From: Utricularia gibba
Lineage: Eukaryota; Streptophyta; Magnoliopsida; Lamiales; Lentibulariaceae
Direction of reading: 5' to 3'
Assembly: GCA_002189035.1 (NCBI GenBank)
Contig: NEEC01000002.1
Location: forward strand, 1,116,001 to 1,180,000
DNA: 64,000 nucleotides
Part shown: piece by piece, positions 35,765 through 50,173 of the stretch
How positions within the stretch are numbered: the stretch's first letter is position 1
How the letters are laid out: every line of letters starts with the position of its first letter
Translations under genes and position numbers: made by a program
Notes under the pieces: generated by a model
The model's database searches: none
Seen by the model: only the letters and a program-made list of their open reading frames with translations
What the model was told of the DNA's origin: nothing

Positions 35765-37573
35765 ACTGCTCCTCTATAACCATTGGAAATGACTTCACTT
35801 CTCTTATTTTTGGAAATTAAACCTAAAATCATAATAATCATGGTAATCACATACAAAATTAAATATATTTTTATTTGATGTAGTAAAATAATTTAAAATA
35901 AAAATGATAAATTATAGTATATTTATCTCATATGTTTAAATAAATTTAAAATTGAATACCATATATTCTAAACATTCTAATTAAATATGATATATAATAT
36001 ATTTTTAATAATATTGACTAAAAATCATATGAAAAATTAATCTATTTACTTGATTTTTTTAAAAAATTTAAATAAATTTAGTTCTATTCTAATTTCATTG
36101 TGATGGAACTTCAAATCAATAAGTGACATGTGGAGGCGAGCACAAGAAATATTTATGAATCAACTAATCGGGGATAACAAAATTGATTTTTCTTGGACGA
36201 AATCGACTGGAAATAGGTTGGGACACGGCGGCCATTTTGGTAGAATCTAAAAAATAGTGGAATGATATAAATGTGGAAACATGCAATTGTTATTTGTTAT
36301 TAGGCGTAGAAAATAGAAGACACTTACAGAATTCGATCGAATCGACTTCAACTATAAATATAATGAATTTTGAAGAAAATAGGATTGTACTTTCTACATT
36401 CTACTTATATCATTATCTTATCTATGACCACAACACAACCATCAAAAACGTGCTAAAAATAATAATAATATGTTACTTATTATAAAAATATCTTCCTAAT
36501 ATTCTATATATATTGACCTATAGGGGCACTCAGATTTGCCCTTGGACGTGGCTGTGCCTCATTCGCAAAAAAGTGAAGCTTTTTTTGTATGAGCTTCGCA
36601 TTGTGGAACTAATTTGAGGAATAGTCCTAGTTGGCGTGATGTATTTTTTAAAAATCACCGTTTAATCTTAATTTTTAATAATAAAAATATTACTTTTTTT
36701 AAAAAAATAATTCATGATTTTTTTGACGATTTAAAACAAACCAAATTTTCTTGTAACGCAATGATAATTAAATATTCCGTAATTGACTTTTCCCTAATTT
36801 CAAAGAGATGGGCCCCCCGCATTTCAAACATTTCATCTGCCGTGGTACACGTTTGGGCGTTAATTTCACGATACGACAACGTTTTCTGGTTCAACTGCGG
36901 CCGAACAGAAGAAACGCCATCGCCGTTCGGTTGTCCGGACGCTGAGGGAAAATCAACTCGAAGAATCCGACAGCGGACTTCTCTCATTCTCTTCTTTACT
37001 TTGACTGATGTCATCATAATAGACGTCACGCTGCCATTTTATTATTATTATTATTTTAATGCCGAAACTGCCTGAGCGTGGGTTACGAGAATGGGCTGCA
37101 ATCTCGTAGCCCAGGCCCGTTATCTAGCCGGATATCTCATTGGGCCCAAAAATGCACAAATCCATATTTCGGTCCATTTGGAGTTGGATTATAAGGTATA
37201 TTTTATTTTTATTTTTACAAAATAAAAATTTTTTTGTTTGTCTTTATTTATTTTAAAGGCAAATATATAATAAAACCGCGTGAGAATTGTAACTTCAACG
37301 CCTATACAAATGCATCCCTTGGAATCAACTGAAAACGACACCTGAAATCCCGGTAATTCCCGCTGCCGACGGTCATCGGTGCCGTCGTGAAAGGGTATTC
37401 TAATCTGTGCATGGGAATCTTTCATTACTGCATTCAAGAATCCGGATAATAGTGAGATTTCTGTGTCTTACGTTGATTCGACTGGATTCAGATCTGAAAG
37501 AGGCTGTAGAGAGTAGAGGGATTGTGTGATCGCTGTATTGGAGAGTGGAGGTCTTGTTTGGCGGTGATTGAAA
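35765..37573. other. Intergenic region between the LBD gene and VHA-a1
   Basis: About 1.8 kb, very AT-rich at 35820-36500, with an (ATT)n stretch near 37040. The two genes are divergent, so both promoters lie here. The longest open frame (36614-37075) has no family resemblance. Confidence 0.55.
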
Positions 37574-40500
37574 ATGGAGTACGTCGACAATTTGCCAAGC
37601 ATGGATCTGATGCGCTCTGAGGAGATGATGTTAGCGCAACTTATCTTTCCTGTTGAGTCGGCGCATCGCGCTGTCTCTTATCTGGGTCAACTCGGTCTCC
37701 TCCAATTCCGAGATGTACGTTTGGATCGGATCTCTCTGTTTTACTCCTGTTGTCGCTTCAACATGTTTCTTGGATCCTCTATAGGTTTTGAGTTCTAGTG
37801 TAGAGTTTCTGGGGAATGTGAGTTGAATAAAAGCCAAAAGGTAAAGCACGGTACTTGGAAAAATGTGATTTATTCTAATGATGCGTCTAGTCTTGTTTCA
37901 CTAATTAAAAATGATCACCTTGGAGTGGCTTGCACTGTTGTTTAGATTATATGTATCGGAATCAATGGTAAGGGTTCAAGATCTTATAAAATATTGTTCG
38001 GTATTTTTAGGCTGGAAAAGTGCTGTATACCGACATGGTAGAGATTTGAATGAAAATTAGACTGCCGTGTAAACATAATTTACTGCAAACTTCGTATTTG
38101 AGTTGGGAAACAAGAATTTGACTCAGTTGCATGCTGGGTTTAAAAAGTGAATAAAATCAAGTGTTGGCATGGCCAAGTGGAACATATTTTACTGGAAAGG
38201 ACCCTTTCATTTTCTGGCAGTTTTACCAAGTCTTTAAGCTGTGAGAGTTTTATCGAGATTTTCATCAGGGTAGTCTTGGTTTAATGTCTTGCAGTCGCAG
38301 AAGTGGAATCATTTGAGCCAGGTTTTTCTATTTATGATGAATCTTTTTAACTGTCTTTCATAAATGAATCTTTCTTGCAGTTAAATGAGGAAAAAAGCCC
38401 ATACCAGAGGACATTCGTCAGTCAGGTAGTCTGATATATAAGATTCTACTGTGTCCTGCAAGCCTTCCGTGCTACTATTTCATTGTTCACAGCCTCTCAT
38501 GCTGCACATTTAGTTCTTGACTAAGAGTTTCATTATTTCGTCTTTTGCAGGTAAAAAGATGCGCTGAGATGTCCAGGAAACTGCGGTTTTTCAAAGAACA
38601 GATCCACAAAGCTGGTTTATTGCCTTCTGCCTCTCCAGCTTCGCAACCTGATATTGACTTGGAAGAACTGGAGGTTTGTTTGTTTTCATTTATATTGAGG
38701 GCGTTTGCTGATTGGCTAAATTACTGGGATGTGTTTGATCCCCATACTTGCTATCATTTTTGTTGTTTCCATTTTTAGTAACTGAAGATCATCATCTGCT
38801 TTTATGTTGATTAGGTTCGACTTGGTGACCATGAACACGAGTTAATTGAGATGAATGCTAATGGTGAGAAATTGCAGCAGTCATACAATGAGCTGCTCGA
38901 GTTCAAGATGATACTGCAGAAGGTATCCTATCAGCACCTTTGCCTCTGTAAATAGAAAGCAGAATTTCAAAATTGGTAGCGATTGAAATGTCATGCGCTT
39001 GTATTGGATTCATGGTTTCGTGTGGAAAGTAATGTTTTTTGAGTTGGGATTGCATTTTTTATGGACTCAGGGTAATGATTGGGGACAAGAAATGGCATCT
39101 TCAAATAAAAAAAAATGGAAATATTTAAGGATACGTGGAAGATCTCTGTGTAATATATTTGTACTGCTTCTTGTCAGTTAGTCATGCCTTTTGGAGGATC
39201 CTGAAAATGTTATATTAACGTCATTCTTATGCACATCATCTCATATGGGTTATGCAGGCAGGTGATTTCCTTGTGCCAAATGGGAGTCATTCTCGAATAC
39301 AAGATACTGAATTAGATGAACATATGTATACAAACCATGACCACTCAGATACTGTGTCATTGCTTGAACAGGCAGTAAGTAAGACGACATTGATTGCTTG
39401 ATTAACTAGAACTTCAGAATTACTGCATCATGGGGATTTTTAATCTCAGGAGATGCAGCCTGGGCCATCACACCAATCTGGAGTAAAATTTATTAGTGGC
39501 GTAGTCTGTAAATCAAAGTCCCTCAGTTTTGAGAGGATGCTATTTCGAGCAACCAGGGGAAACATGCTTTTTAATCAGTCTCCTGCTAAAGACAAGATTT
39601 TGGATCCCTCATCAAACGAAATGGTAACAATTTCTCCCAGTTGTGATTGATAGGGTTATTTGATGTTTATGAGTATTTCTTCTCTATTACTGACTTTAAA
39701 TAAGATGTTTCCTGTTTTGTATGATTTCCATCTTTTGAGTTATATTATATTGCTTAATACTGCATCTCAGATATGTTGGCCTTCTGCAGGTTGAAAAAAC
39801 TATTTTTACGGTTTTTTTCTCGGGAGAGCAAGCACGGAAAAAGATCTTAAAAATCTGTGAAACATTTGGCGCGAACTGCTACCCAGTCCCTGAAGACACA
39901 ATAAAGAGGATGCAAGTATCAAAAGAAGTGAGACCTTCATTTGTACAGTTAGTGAAGATTCTGGCTGCATTTTGCTCAGCAATTTTACGCTTGGAGAGAT
40001 TTGATTTCACTGTTTACTTATTTCTCAATGTTTATGATTCACCTTTGACTTACTGTGAGTTGCATTCGTGCTTGTATCAAGCATTGTGGTTTTGGGTGAA
40101 ACCATAACATATTGATGCTAGGAGCTTCTGATTTTCAGGTTACATCACGCTTGTCAGAGTTAGAAACAACACTAGAGGCAGGCATACGTCATCGTGATAT
40201 GGCTCTCACTTCTATTGGTTCTCAGCTTACAAAATGGATGAATATGGTTGGTAATTCAACCGGACTTTACGTAACTAGATAATTTCAACACAATGGTGCT
40301 AGTTTTTTTGTTGAAGGCTGTTTCTTACATTTTTTCTCCAGGTAAAAAGGGAAAAGGCAATTTATGACACCCTAAATATGCTGAATTTTGATGTCACAAA
40401 GAAGTGTCTTGTTGGTGAGGGTTGGTGTCCAGTATCAGCAAAGACCTTGGTATGGATGTGACCAACCATGTAGTATGCTTCATTTTTTATGTAAATGACG

Positions 40501-42971
40501 CATGCTTATGTTTAAAACTTCACAGATTCAAGAAGCCCTACAGCGTGCTACTTTTGATAGTAGTTCACAAGTGGGTGTCATTTTTCATGTTGTGGATTCA
40601 ATTGAGTCACCTCCAACATACTTCAGGACCAATCGTTTTACCAGTCCATATCAAGAAATCGTTGATGCATATGGGTAAGACCATCTATTTGCATGTTTTT
40701 TGAAAGTCAGAAATTTCTTTTTAGTTATGTTGCTTATCTGACATTTTCCTTTTACATCTTCTGGATAAATTTGAATGTGTTCCTTTTTTCAATAATTAAA
40801 AAAATGTAGTTTTTCTTTTCTACTAATATTGATGGAGTACCGTTTCGTGCATGCAGTAGCTTGTAGTTAGCATGCTGCTGATGAGAAAATTTTATTTTGA
40901 CAGAGTTGCCAAATATCAAGAGGCAAATCCTGCTGTTTATACCATTGTTACATTTCCATTTCTTTTTGCGGTGATGTTTGGGGACTGGGGTCATGGCATA
41001 TGCTTATTGCTAGGAGCATTAGTCCTTATAGCTCGCGAAAAAAGGCTTGGTTCTCAGGTACGCTTTGCTTGTATTGAAGGATTTGTCTATGCCTCATTTT
41101 CCACATGAAATAATTTTCGTATTAGCTTTGAGTACCATGGCACTACTTCCTTATATGAGATTGCTGTCTCTATATTCCAACCCCATTTCCTGTTTAATGA
41201 ACCCCTTTTTTTTTTTAGAAACTTGGAAGCTTCATGGAGATGTTGTATGGGGTAGATATGTCCTCCTTTTGATGTCTCTCTTTTCTATCTATTGTGGATT
41301 AGTGTACAATGAATTCTTCTCTGTTCCTTTTCACATGTTTGGAAGTACTGCATACAAATGTCGGGATGCTACCTGCAGGTATATGCCAATTTCCCTTCTA
41401 TTGGTTAGGGGAAATTTCCAGTTACATTAGTTTCATTTGATCTTTTCGCTCACTTGCAATATGTGTTAAATATGCATTGATATTTTCCGGTTTCTTCCTT
41501 TTCCTCAACAGTGATGCTCGGTCAGTTGGATTAGTAAAATTTGGCAGTACTTATCCATTTGGTGTGGATCCAAGTTGGCGTGGTAGTCGTTCTGAGCTGC
41601 CTTTCTTGAACTCTCTGAAGATGAAAATGTCTATCTTGTTTGGTGTGACCCAGATGAATCTAGGAATTGTATTAAGTTATTTCAATGCAAGATTTTTTGG
41701 AAATTCACTTGATATCAAGTAGGTTTTATATTCTCCTTTTAACTTATTTTGTTATTCCTCAAGGATGGTAGCTCATTCCTTTTACCTTCGTATCAGGTAT
41801 CAATTTGTGCCGCAAATGGTCTTCCTAAACTGTCTCTTTGGATATCTTTCACTTCTCATTATTATCAAATGGTGTACGGGTTCTCAAGCAGACCTCTATC
41901 ATGTGATGATATACATGTTTTTAAGCCCCTTTGAAGATTTGGGTGCCAATAAGCTCTTTTGGGGCCAGGGCATTCTTCAGGCATGATTCGAACTTTTGTT
42001 ATTTACTAAATTTATGGAGCATGCCATTGTGTTGAGTAGTGTAAAAGTTTGGCAGGTCATTTTGTTGGCTTTGGCTGTTGTTGCCGTCCCATGGATGCTG
42101 TTCCCCAAGCCTTTTATTCTAAAGAGACTTCACAGTGAGGTATCAGTCTAATCGAGATTTCTAAGTTTTATAGCCTTGGCTGCTCCAATTGATTCTTAAA
42201 GAAGGGGTCACGGAGCGGGTGGGACAGGGACTGGACTAAGTGGGAAACATGAATCATAGGAAACATCATCTAGGATGATGTTTAATGATGAAACAATATC
42301 TGTTGCATGTTTCTGGGATGATTTAACACTTCCTACTGTTGCATATTTAAGAGGTTCCAAGGCCAGACATATGGGATTCTTGGAGTCTCAGAGATGAACC
42401 ACGACGAGGAACCCGACTCCGCCAGACGGCCACATATCGAGGATTTCAATTTCAGCGAGGTCTTTGTGCATCAAATGATCCATTCTATAGAGTTTGTGTT
42501 GGGTGCCGTTTCCAACACAGCCTCCTATCTCCGCCTCTGGGCTTTAAGGTACGCACACCATCTCCCCCATTGCCCTGCCTGCATTTCCATCATTGATTCC
42601 CATGATTGCTGCTTCATCCTCGCTTCACTGCAGCCTTGCCCATTCGGAGTTATCCACCGTTTTCTATGAAAAAGTTCTGCTTCTTGCGTGGGGGTAAGTC
42701 ACCCGATCCCACCTCTTCACGATGCATTCATCATCATCACCCATTCTCGCTGATGATCTGCCGCAGGTACGACAACCTGGTGGTCCGCCTGGTGGGCCTC
42801 GCAGTCTTCTCCTTCGCCACAGCATTCATTCTCCTGATGATGGAGACCCTCAGCGCATTCCTGCACGCTCTCCGTCTCCACTGGGTGGAGTTCCAGGGCA
42901 AGTTCTACGGTGGAGACGGCCACAAGTTCAGGCCCTTCTCCTTTTCTGTTGCAACGGAGGACGATGACTAA
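37574..42971 (+). CDS. VHA-a1: V-type proton ATPase subunit a, a1 isoform
   Basis: Large membrane subunit of the V0 sector; it forms the proton half-channels. Eighteen exons were traced from the ATG at 37574 to the stop at 42971. Their phases give 821 codons once one missing G is restored, matching the a1 isoform length. The N-terminal cytosolic half starts [16 protein letters not shown], which I associate with VHA-a1 (trans-Golgi network/early endosome) rather than tonoplast a2/a3. The C-terminal half has the membrane helices, including [17 protein letters not shown] and the [16 protein letters not shown] helix with the essential arginine. The C-terminus is [11 protein letters not shown]. 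The frame break is in a G4 run at 41249-41252 (MLYGGRYV). Intron 14 (41981-42055) begins with GC. Confidence 0.97.
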
Positions 42972-43593
42972 GTGCTTGTTCCTTTTTCAGCTCATTTTTG
43001 CAGGGACGAATGGACCAGACAAGCAAGGGATATAACACGACACAGGGTAATTAGACTTGTAACTACTACTTTACATCCTCAGGATCACATATCATATGAT
43101 TTGTAACCATGGAGCCCCAAGACATGGAATAATTTATGTTTCTGAAAAATTATTTCATAAGTATTTTTAAATTTTTTTAAAAATAAAAATTTATTGTTTT
43201 TAAAATTTATGAAATCTCAGTAAAAAAAATTTATTAATTATGGTATAAAAAAATTAATAATTTAAAAGTAATTTTTTAATTTTTAATGAGTTACGGAAAT
43301 GGGGCAAGTGAGCTGTTTGGATAATAACGAATCAAATCTTCAAAGTTGGTCTCATATTTGGCTGCGGAGTTTTGACCAAGTCAAAGGGGTTGTTACTAGA
43401 ATATTTAGATTTTGTTCAATTAAATATGTCCAAAAATAATAAAAATATCAATCTGTTGATTGCAATTGTAAATTATTTGTTATTTGAGAAAACATTATTT
43501 AAAAAAAAAAAAAGCGATCCACCATCTCATCATCTTCCTAAGCTTAGAGGCTGCTGTCGCGCCCTATCCATCTGATCCACTAATTCTGCTTAG

Positions 43594-46500
43594 AATGGCG
43601 ACTGAGGACCCAACGCGCGCATTCATGCGCGATGTCAAGCGTGTTGTCATCAAGGTTGGTTGTGTGTAGAGTAATGTGCATATGGAATTTGTTTTTATGG
43701 TTTTGGAAATGTTTGTGTTACGTGGGTTTTCTTGATTCATGACAATGGTTTGCATTGTTTCCTTGTGAGGTGTTCTCAAAAAAGTCTGTATAAAAGTTCT
43801 CTTTTTGTATTCATTTTTTTCTTGCGTCTGCCAAAATGCTGGGATGACTTCCATCCATCCCATACGTTGAAAAGCTTGCGCCTTTTTATCCCTGTCCTGG
43901 TTTTCGTGTTTCTATCGATTGTTGCAATGCCAAACCTTTTGCATTCTCGTGCCGTGTATTGTATGGATCAAGGTTGGAACCGCAGTTGTCACCCGGGCTG
44001 ATGGTAGAGTGGCTCTTGGAAGACTAGGCTCTCTGTGTGAGCAGGTTATATACTGTGCTTCTTATTATGTGGCACTCTGAATTTACTAGTCTTCTAACCT
44101 TTTGCTACTGAAATTGACTGCGGTGCAGATTTATGAATTGATTTCAGAAGGTTACGAAGTTATTTTGGTGTCATCAGGTGCTGTTGGTATTGGTCGTCAG
44201 CGTCTTAGACACGAAGTGATTCACAACAGGTTTTTGATTTCCATGTAGCATTTGGTTTTCTCTGTCACAACAGGTCGTCAGCGTCTTATTATGTAGAATT
44301 GTTTTTCTGTTTCCTTAGGCTCTTAAAGGAAAAGATAATTTTTTTAATAATCGATGACTTCTGTTTCTTACCTTCAGTTCTGTTACTTTTCATCATTTCA
44401 GCTCGCAAGACCTGCAAAAGCTTCAGGTGGAGCTTGATGGGAAAGCTTGTGCAGCTCTGGGACAAAACGGCCTTATGGCCTTGTATGACAATTTATTTAG
44501 TAAGGTGAATTTCTTTGACAACAGGCTTTTGTATTCACCATGTTACTACGTTATTGTATCTTCAGAGTATTTTCGAGGTATTGGACAGAATGAGTGTTCT
44601 GCCATTAACTTTTCGAGATATCTAATACTCTTTTGAAACAGCTGGACGTGAGATGTGCTCAACTTCTCGTCACTGATAATGATTTCAGAGACCCAGCTTT
44701 TAGGAGACAGCTAAATGTGACTGTTAACTCTTTATTATCTCCAAAAGTAGTTCCTATATTTAATGAAAATGATGCTGTGAGTACCAGGAGTGCTCCTTAT
44801 GAGGTTTGTTCATTATCTCTATTTCTATACAAAAATATGCCATGTTTAATCTATGAATCAGATCATGATTGATTATTATGATTTTTTTAGGTATCTTGAT
44901 TGTTTTAATTGGGATATTAATTATCAGCATTTTCGAAGTTTTTTTTTATTTTAGGTACATATTGAATTCCTTGGCCACCTGTTCATCCTGATTCACTTAA
45001 TCATTTCATAGGACTCTTCTGGGATATTTTGGGACAATGATAGCTTAGCAGCTCTACTGGCACTCGATCTGAACGCTGATCTTCTTGTACTGCTGAGTGA
45101 TGTAGAAGGTCTTTATAGTGGGCCACCGAGTGATCCACGTTCTGAAATGATTTATACATACTGTAAAAAGATGCATGAAAGTCTTGTAACTTTTGGAGAG
45201 AAGTCCAGAGTGGGAAGAGGAGGCATGACTGCTAAAGTGAAATCTGCTGTTTATGCTGCCGATGCTGGCATCCCAGTTGTTATAACCAGGTAAAACCTTT
45301 GACGTAAATCCCAAAGAGTTGAACCTAGCACAGTTCTGTGTTCTGCAAACATAAAAACGGGCGTTTTGATGTGAATCCCACAGAAATATTTCATAGAAAA
45401 TTGTTTCCTTGTACTTGTGTGTACCACAGAAATAAAAGAAGTTTTTATTTAACCAAAATTTCTGTCTTTTTTTCTTTGTCTTTTCTCCGGTAGTTGGTTT
45501 TGACTCATTTTCTTTCCTGGTAAACAAACTCTTCTGCGAGAAGTGGTTATGCGGCTGATAATATTTTAGAAGTCCTGAAGGGGAAGCGTATTGGCACATT
45601 GTTTCATCGAGATGCAAATGAATGGGTGCTGCCTGGAGAAGTCAGTGCACGCGAAATGGCAAAAGCAGCAAGAGAAAGTTCAAGACTACTCCAGGTAATT
45701 GCTGAAATTTTTTTATGATATTAGCTGCTAAGGTGAGAAATATATATATATTTTTCAGGCTTTGTCTTCCAAAGAGAGGAGCGGGATTTTGCTTGATGTA
45801 GCTAATGCACTAGAAGCCAATGAGAAATTAATTCTGGAAGAAAATGAAGCCGATGTTACTGATGCAAAACAGGCTGGGTATGAGAAGTCTTTGGTATCTA
45901 GACTTTCCTTGAATCCTGGTAAGGTAAGACAGATAGCATGAGGGAACTCCCAGAACTTTAACTGCATTATGGTTCGCTGACAAGACCTTTCTCTGACCCT
46001 TTCTTTCAGATTTCAAGCCTTGCTAATGCAGTCCGTTTGCTTGCGAATATGGAAGAGCCTGTTGGCCAAGTTCTGAAGAGAACAGAGGTAATCAACAATA
46101 TATGAAGATTTATAGATGCGTTATTTCTTGCATGGTAATCTAAATTACTAATTAGCTGATTATAGGGTAAATAGATTTTCAAACTAATGCAATTTGAACT
46201 TGTTATCAGGAATGATCTGAATTCCTGATTTTTTTTTCTTTTTTGTAGGTCTCAGAAAGTTTTGTATTAGATAAAACAGCATCTCCCTTGGGTGTTGTCT
46301 TGATCATTTTTGAGTCACGGCCTGATGCTCTTGTCCAGGTAATGAAGGAGGACACGTTTTATGCATGCATACCCATTTGTTAATGAAACTAGGGAACTAG
46401 GTGTGCTTGTTTGTACGCCATGAACTTGTATATATACTGGAAGTCCAATTGTTTTATCCCTTCTGTGATTCTTTGGTGTATCCTTAAAGAACTATTATTA

Positions 46501-48632
46501 TAATTGCATTGCGCACCTGTTGACAGATAGCATCATTAGCATTACGAAGTGGTAATGGTTTGCTTTTAAAAGGGGGAAAAGAAGCCAGACGATCAAATGC
46601 AATCCTGCATAAGGTTAACTTGACTAAGTTGTCCTTGAGTTTTCTTCGCATGTTAAAAATTTTGCTACTAGATTTGGTGCCTGGTATATCTCTTTTTTTA
46701 AAAAAAAAAAAAATCATGTTTCCTATATATTAGGTAATTACTTCGGCTATCCCAGACACCATTGGGAAGGGGCTGATTGGTCTGGTGACTTCAAGGGAAG
46801 AGATTCCTGAATTGCTCAAGGTGACTCCATATGATTCCTTTTTTTTTTATCAAATGTCTGTAGCTTAAGAATACACAACCTGGTTCCTGGTGTTTGAACT
46901 GATGGTGATTGTTCTGGTGAAGTTGGAAGATGTCATCGACCTTGTCATACCGAGAGGCAGTAACAAATTAGTCTCTCAAATCAAATCATCAACCAAGATT
47001 CCGGTCCTAGGCCATTCTGGTAGCCTTGATGTGTAACCCTCATTCATAATTTTTTTTATCAATTGGTAACTAAGTATTTAAGGCTGCATAACTTTTTTTC
47101 ACAGATGGTATCTGTCATGTTTATGTTGATAAATCGGCTAATATGGATATGGCAAAACAGATTGTGGTTGATTCGAAAATAGATTACCCTGCTGCATGCA
47201 ATGCTATGGTATTTTTTTTTCTATACCATCACCTGCATCTGTTACTATATGGGAATGATGATTGTGATATATGTTATCTTCCTTCCTAATGTTGGCCGCT
47301 GTTATATTAATAGTTTATATCTTAGACACTGACCGAATTCTCTGTTTCAAGGAAACACTACTTGTTCATGAAGACTTGGTTCAAGATGGCCGCATCAATG
47401 AACTTGTCCTGGAACTTCAAAATAAAGGTAAGTTTCCATGTAACCATTCTTCCTTATTTTCTGGTTTTTCCATTGAAGTTGTGAACTCCAATACATGTGG
47501 CACATTGTTGCATCAAGCGATGTTTAAAATTTGATGTCATGAAGGTTAAAAACTTAAAATCACAGTCAATCATCCTGAGAAGTTGCCTTTGGCCAATTAC
47601 TAGTGGCAAAATGCATTACAAATACAAGATTTGAAAAAAGAATATCTCCAATCCATTGCATGTTGATTCTTTCTATGCTCCTGCATTGAGGATAAATCAT
47701 GTTACAATGAAGATATGGATAAGTTGACACTTCATTGTTTATGAAATGAAAATGTAGGTGTCGAATTATTCGGTGGGCCTCGAGCAAGTTCTTTGCTGAG
47801 TATTCCTATGGCACCTTCCCTCCACCATGAATACAGTTCTCTTGCTTGCACTATTGAAATCGTGCATGATGTAGAGGCTGCAATTGATCACATACACGAG
47901 CATGGAAGGTACGCCTTCCATTTGTTCTGCAGTTCTTGTGTCATTATGCGTGCACACGGATTGTGGCTTCATCTGTTCTCTGATGTAGCATTGATCCTTT
48001 CATTCATCAGAGTTTTCTCTTGATTGCAGTTCTCACACAGACTGCATTGTGACAGAAGACCAAAATGTCGCCGAAGTGTTCTTGCAGCGCGTCGACAGGT
48101 GCTTCGAAGTTACATCTTACTCTGATCCCTTTGCATGCTCTTAAACCTGCTACCTCGAAATCTCATTGTGGAATTGGATATTCCAGTGCTGCTGTGTTTC
48201 ACAATGCAAGTACAAGGTTCAGTGACGGCTATCGATTCGGGTTAGGTGCAGAGGTAAGCTCTGGAACTTGGTGTCCACTAGGAATCATTCCACAGCTGTT
48301 ACAGCACGGTTCTGCCGATACTGAACAGGTTGGAATTAGCACAAGTCGGATCCATGCTCGTGGTCCTGTGGGGGTTGAAGGATTGCTTACTACACGATGG
48401 TATGTCCCCGGAACATCCTCTTTCGGCCATCCTGCGGTTGATTTTCGATGACTCGCATCATGGTTCATCAACCCTCATTCACCTGTTTCCCCTCCGAAAT
48501 CAACCTGCTTTCTTTTGGCATAAATGTCTCAGGCTCGGCAGAGGAAACGGGCACGTCGTAAACGGAGACAAAAACATCCTGTACACCCACAAGGACCTCA
48601 CTCGGCAGCTCCTACAGGAAGAGTCCAAGTAA
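43594..48632 (+). CDS. P5CS: Delta-1-pyrroline-5-carboxylate synthase (bifunctional, proline synthesis)
   Basis: Catalyses the first two steps of proline synthesis from glutamate: phosphorylation by the N-terminal glutamate 5-kinase domain (about residues 1-290) and reduction by the C-terminal gamma-glutamyl phosphate reductase domain (about 300-716). Twenty exons were followed from [20 protein letters not shown] to LLQEESK without a frame break. Visible motifs are [11 protein letters not shown], the [10 protein letters not shown] segment, GRGGMTAKV and [11 protein letters not shown], plus the conserved [15 protein letters not shown] around the catalytic cysteine. Phe127 in DNDFRD corresponds to the phenylalanine known for proline feedback inhibition in legume P5CS, so feedback control is probably kept. 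Active in cytosol and plastid in other plants. Convergent with the MAM33 gene. Confidence 0.98.
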
Positions 48633-49074
48633 GAGGCCACCCCTCTTTGTTGTGTCCATATGCTACTGCGAGTTTTGGTGCTGAGTAGCGGTTTTCTGTT
48701 CGTTTGGACGAAAAGAGAGTTAGCTTTAGGTGCTGAGTTTAGCATTACCTTTCATTACTTCAGGACTCCATGAATATCAATCTGCTTTAAGTAAAACATA
48801 GGTTACCATCAACATTTCAAATTAGTGGCTTTAGTCTCATCATAAATACTCAAATCATTTCAGCAGAGTTACATGATGGAGATTAGAAGTAAATAGTGGC
48901 AGAGGACAAAATTTCAAAGCTTCTCATTGAGAACACTATGAAGGTTTAGCTACTACCTCAAATTTAGGAACCAAACAAACTGATAAAATCACTGTCATGC
49001 TGTAACCCATGGAACATTTCATAATTCATGAAAATGACGAACCTTGACTAGAATCAAGGTCATGGAGTTTGCCA
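48633..49074. other. Short spacer between convergent P5CS and MAM33 genes
   Basis: 442 bases holding the two 3' UTRs; no coding or repeat signal seen. Confidence 0.6.
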
Positions 49075-50173
49075 CTAAGCCTGAACAAACTCCTGAAGAT
49101 TCTTCAGCCATGTTAAAAATTCTCTGCCATCCTTGTCTACCATGTATCCATGCAAGAAGTTTGTGGTGCTGGGCCTGATCCCTCTGATCTCCAGATACTT
49201 GTGAAATGCCTTCTGCAAGTTCTCATCAAGGTCCCTAGGAAAGAAAGAGTAGGAGCCATTTCATCCCATCTGAGTGAACATTGACAGAATCACAATATTA
49301 TGCAAAGCTTACCCGAAATCAGGTCCCTCATATGCAATTTGATCTTCGGAGTTTTCAGGATCCCTAATAGATAGGCTGTCGATTGCAACCTCATCAGGAT
49401 AGGCAGTACACCCAAATTCTAAAACAGGTCTCTTCCCCTTGGCAACCCTGACCACCAAGGGTAAGCTAGATGAGTTTGGACTTTCTGTTTCATCATCTTC
49501 ATCTTCATCCTCGCGCCTGTCATCCTCTTCACCAGTAACCAGGGCAGGCATGTGAACCTCAACAGTTATGTCTTCACCTTGATACTCTCTGTGCAGTGTT
49601 ATTATTCGTTGCCCTGGTTGATCTTCAATTTTGAATGGAAACTCTGGTGGCGTATCCTCAGCCTACAGCAAATCCAAAAAACGTTTACGGCATTACGGAC
49701 GCTTCAAAAACAAACATACAAACAGCAATGCGAAGCATACGTTCTAAGAAATAACCACGCTACTCCAAAAATCAGTCGCAGCAATCGATCCAAATCATAA
49801 GAGACGAATTCACTAGCAAAATTCCATCGATTCATCCAAACGTAGTAAATGCCGAATGCTTTATAGATATCAACTCTATGGAAACACATAAATCAATGAA
49901 AAATACCTGTTCTTCCTGGGACTCAACCGCACACTGGATCTCGGACTCGATCACTTTTAAAAGCGCTTCATCCGATTTCCCCTTGGTTGAGTAGCTGAAC
50001 AGTGATCCTGGAAATTGCCTCCGCAACAGTACTCCCGACGATCTTCCAACAGCGGGAAGTATCGATGAGAAGACATGAGTGTAGTGAAGGCCCCTTTCAC
50101 TTCCAGCGACAGTCCGGACGGCCAACGGTACAACTCTAGCAGCTGCTTTGCGAAGAACGCTACTCAAAGCCAT
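49075..50173 (-). CDS. Mitochondrial glycoprotein family protein (MAM33/p32 type)
   Basis: Three exons: 49907-50173, 49313-49662 and 49075-49234, giving 258 residues in phase. The N-terminus (MALSSVLRKAAARVVPLAVR) is Ala/Arg-rich and amphipathic, as expected for a mitochondrial transit peptide. The mature part has the p32 hallmarks: KSDEALLKVIESEI, a beta-strand region with PGQRIITLHREYQGEDITVEV, an acidic loop rich in Asp/Glu, then YEGPDF and a C-terminal helix ending LKNLQEFVQA. p32/MAM33 proteins form acidic doughnut trimers in the matrix and act as chaperones for respiratory or ribosomal assembly. From memory the Arabidopsis neighbour of P5CS1 is the same family (At2g39795). Confidence 0.93.
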
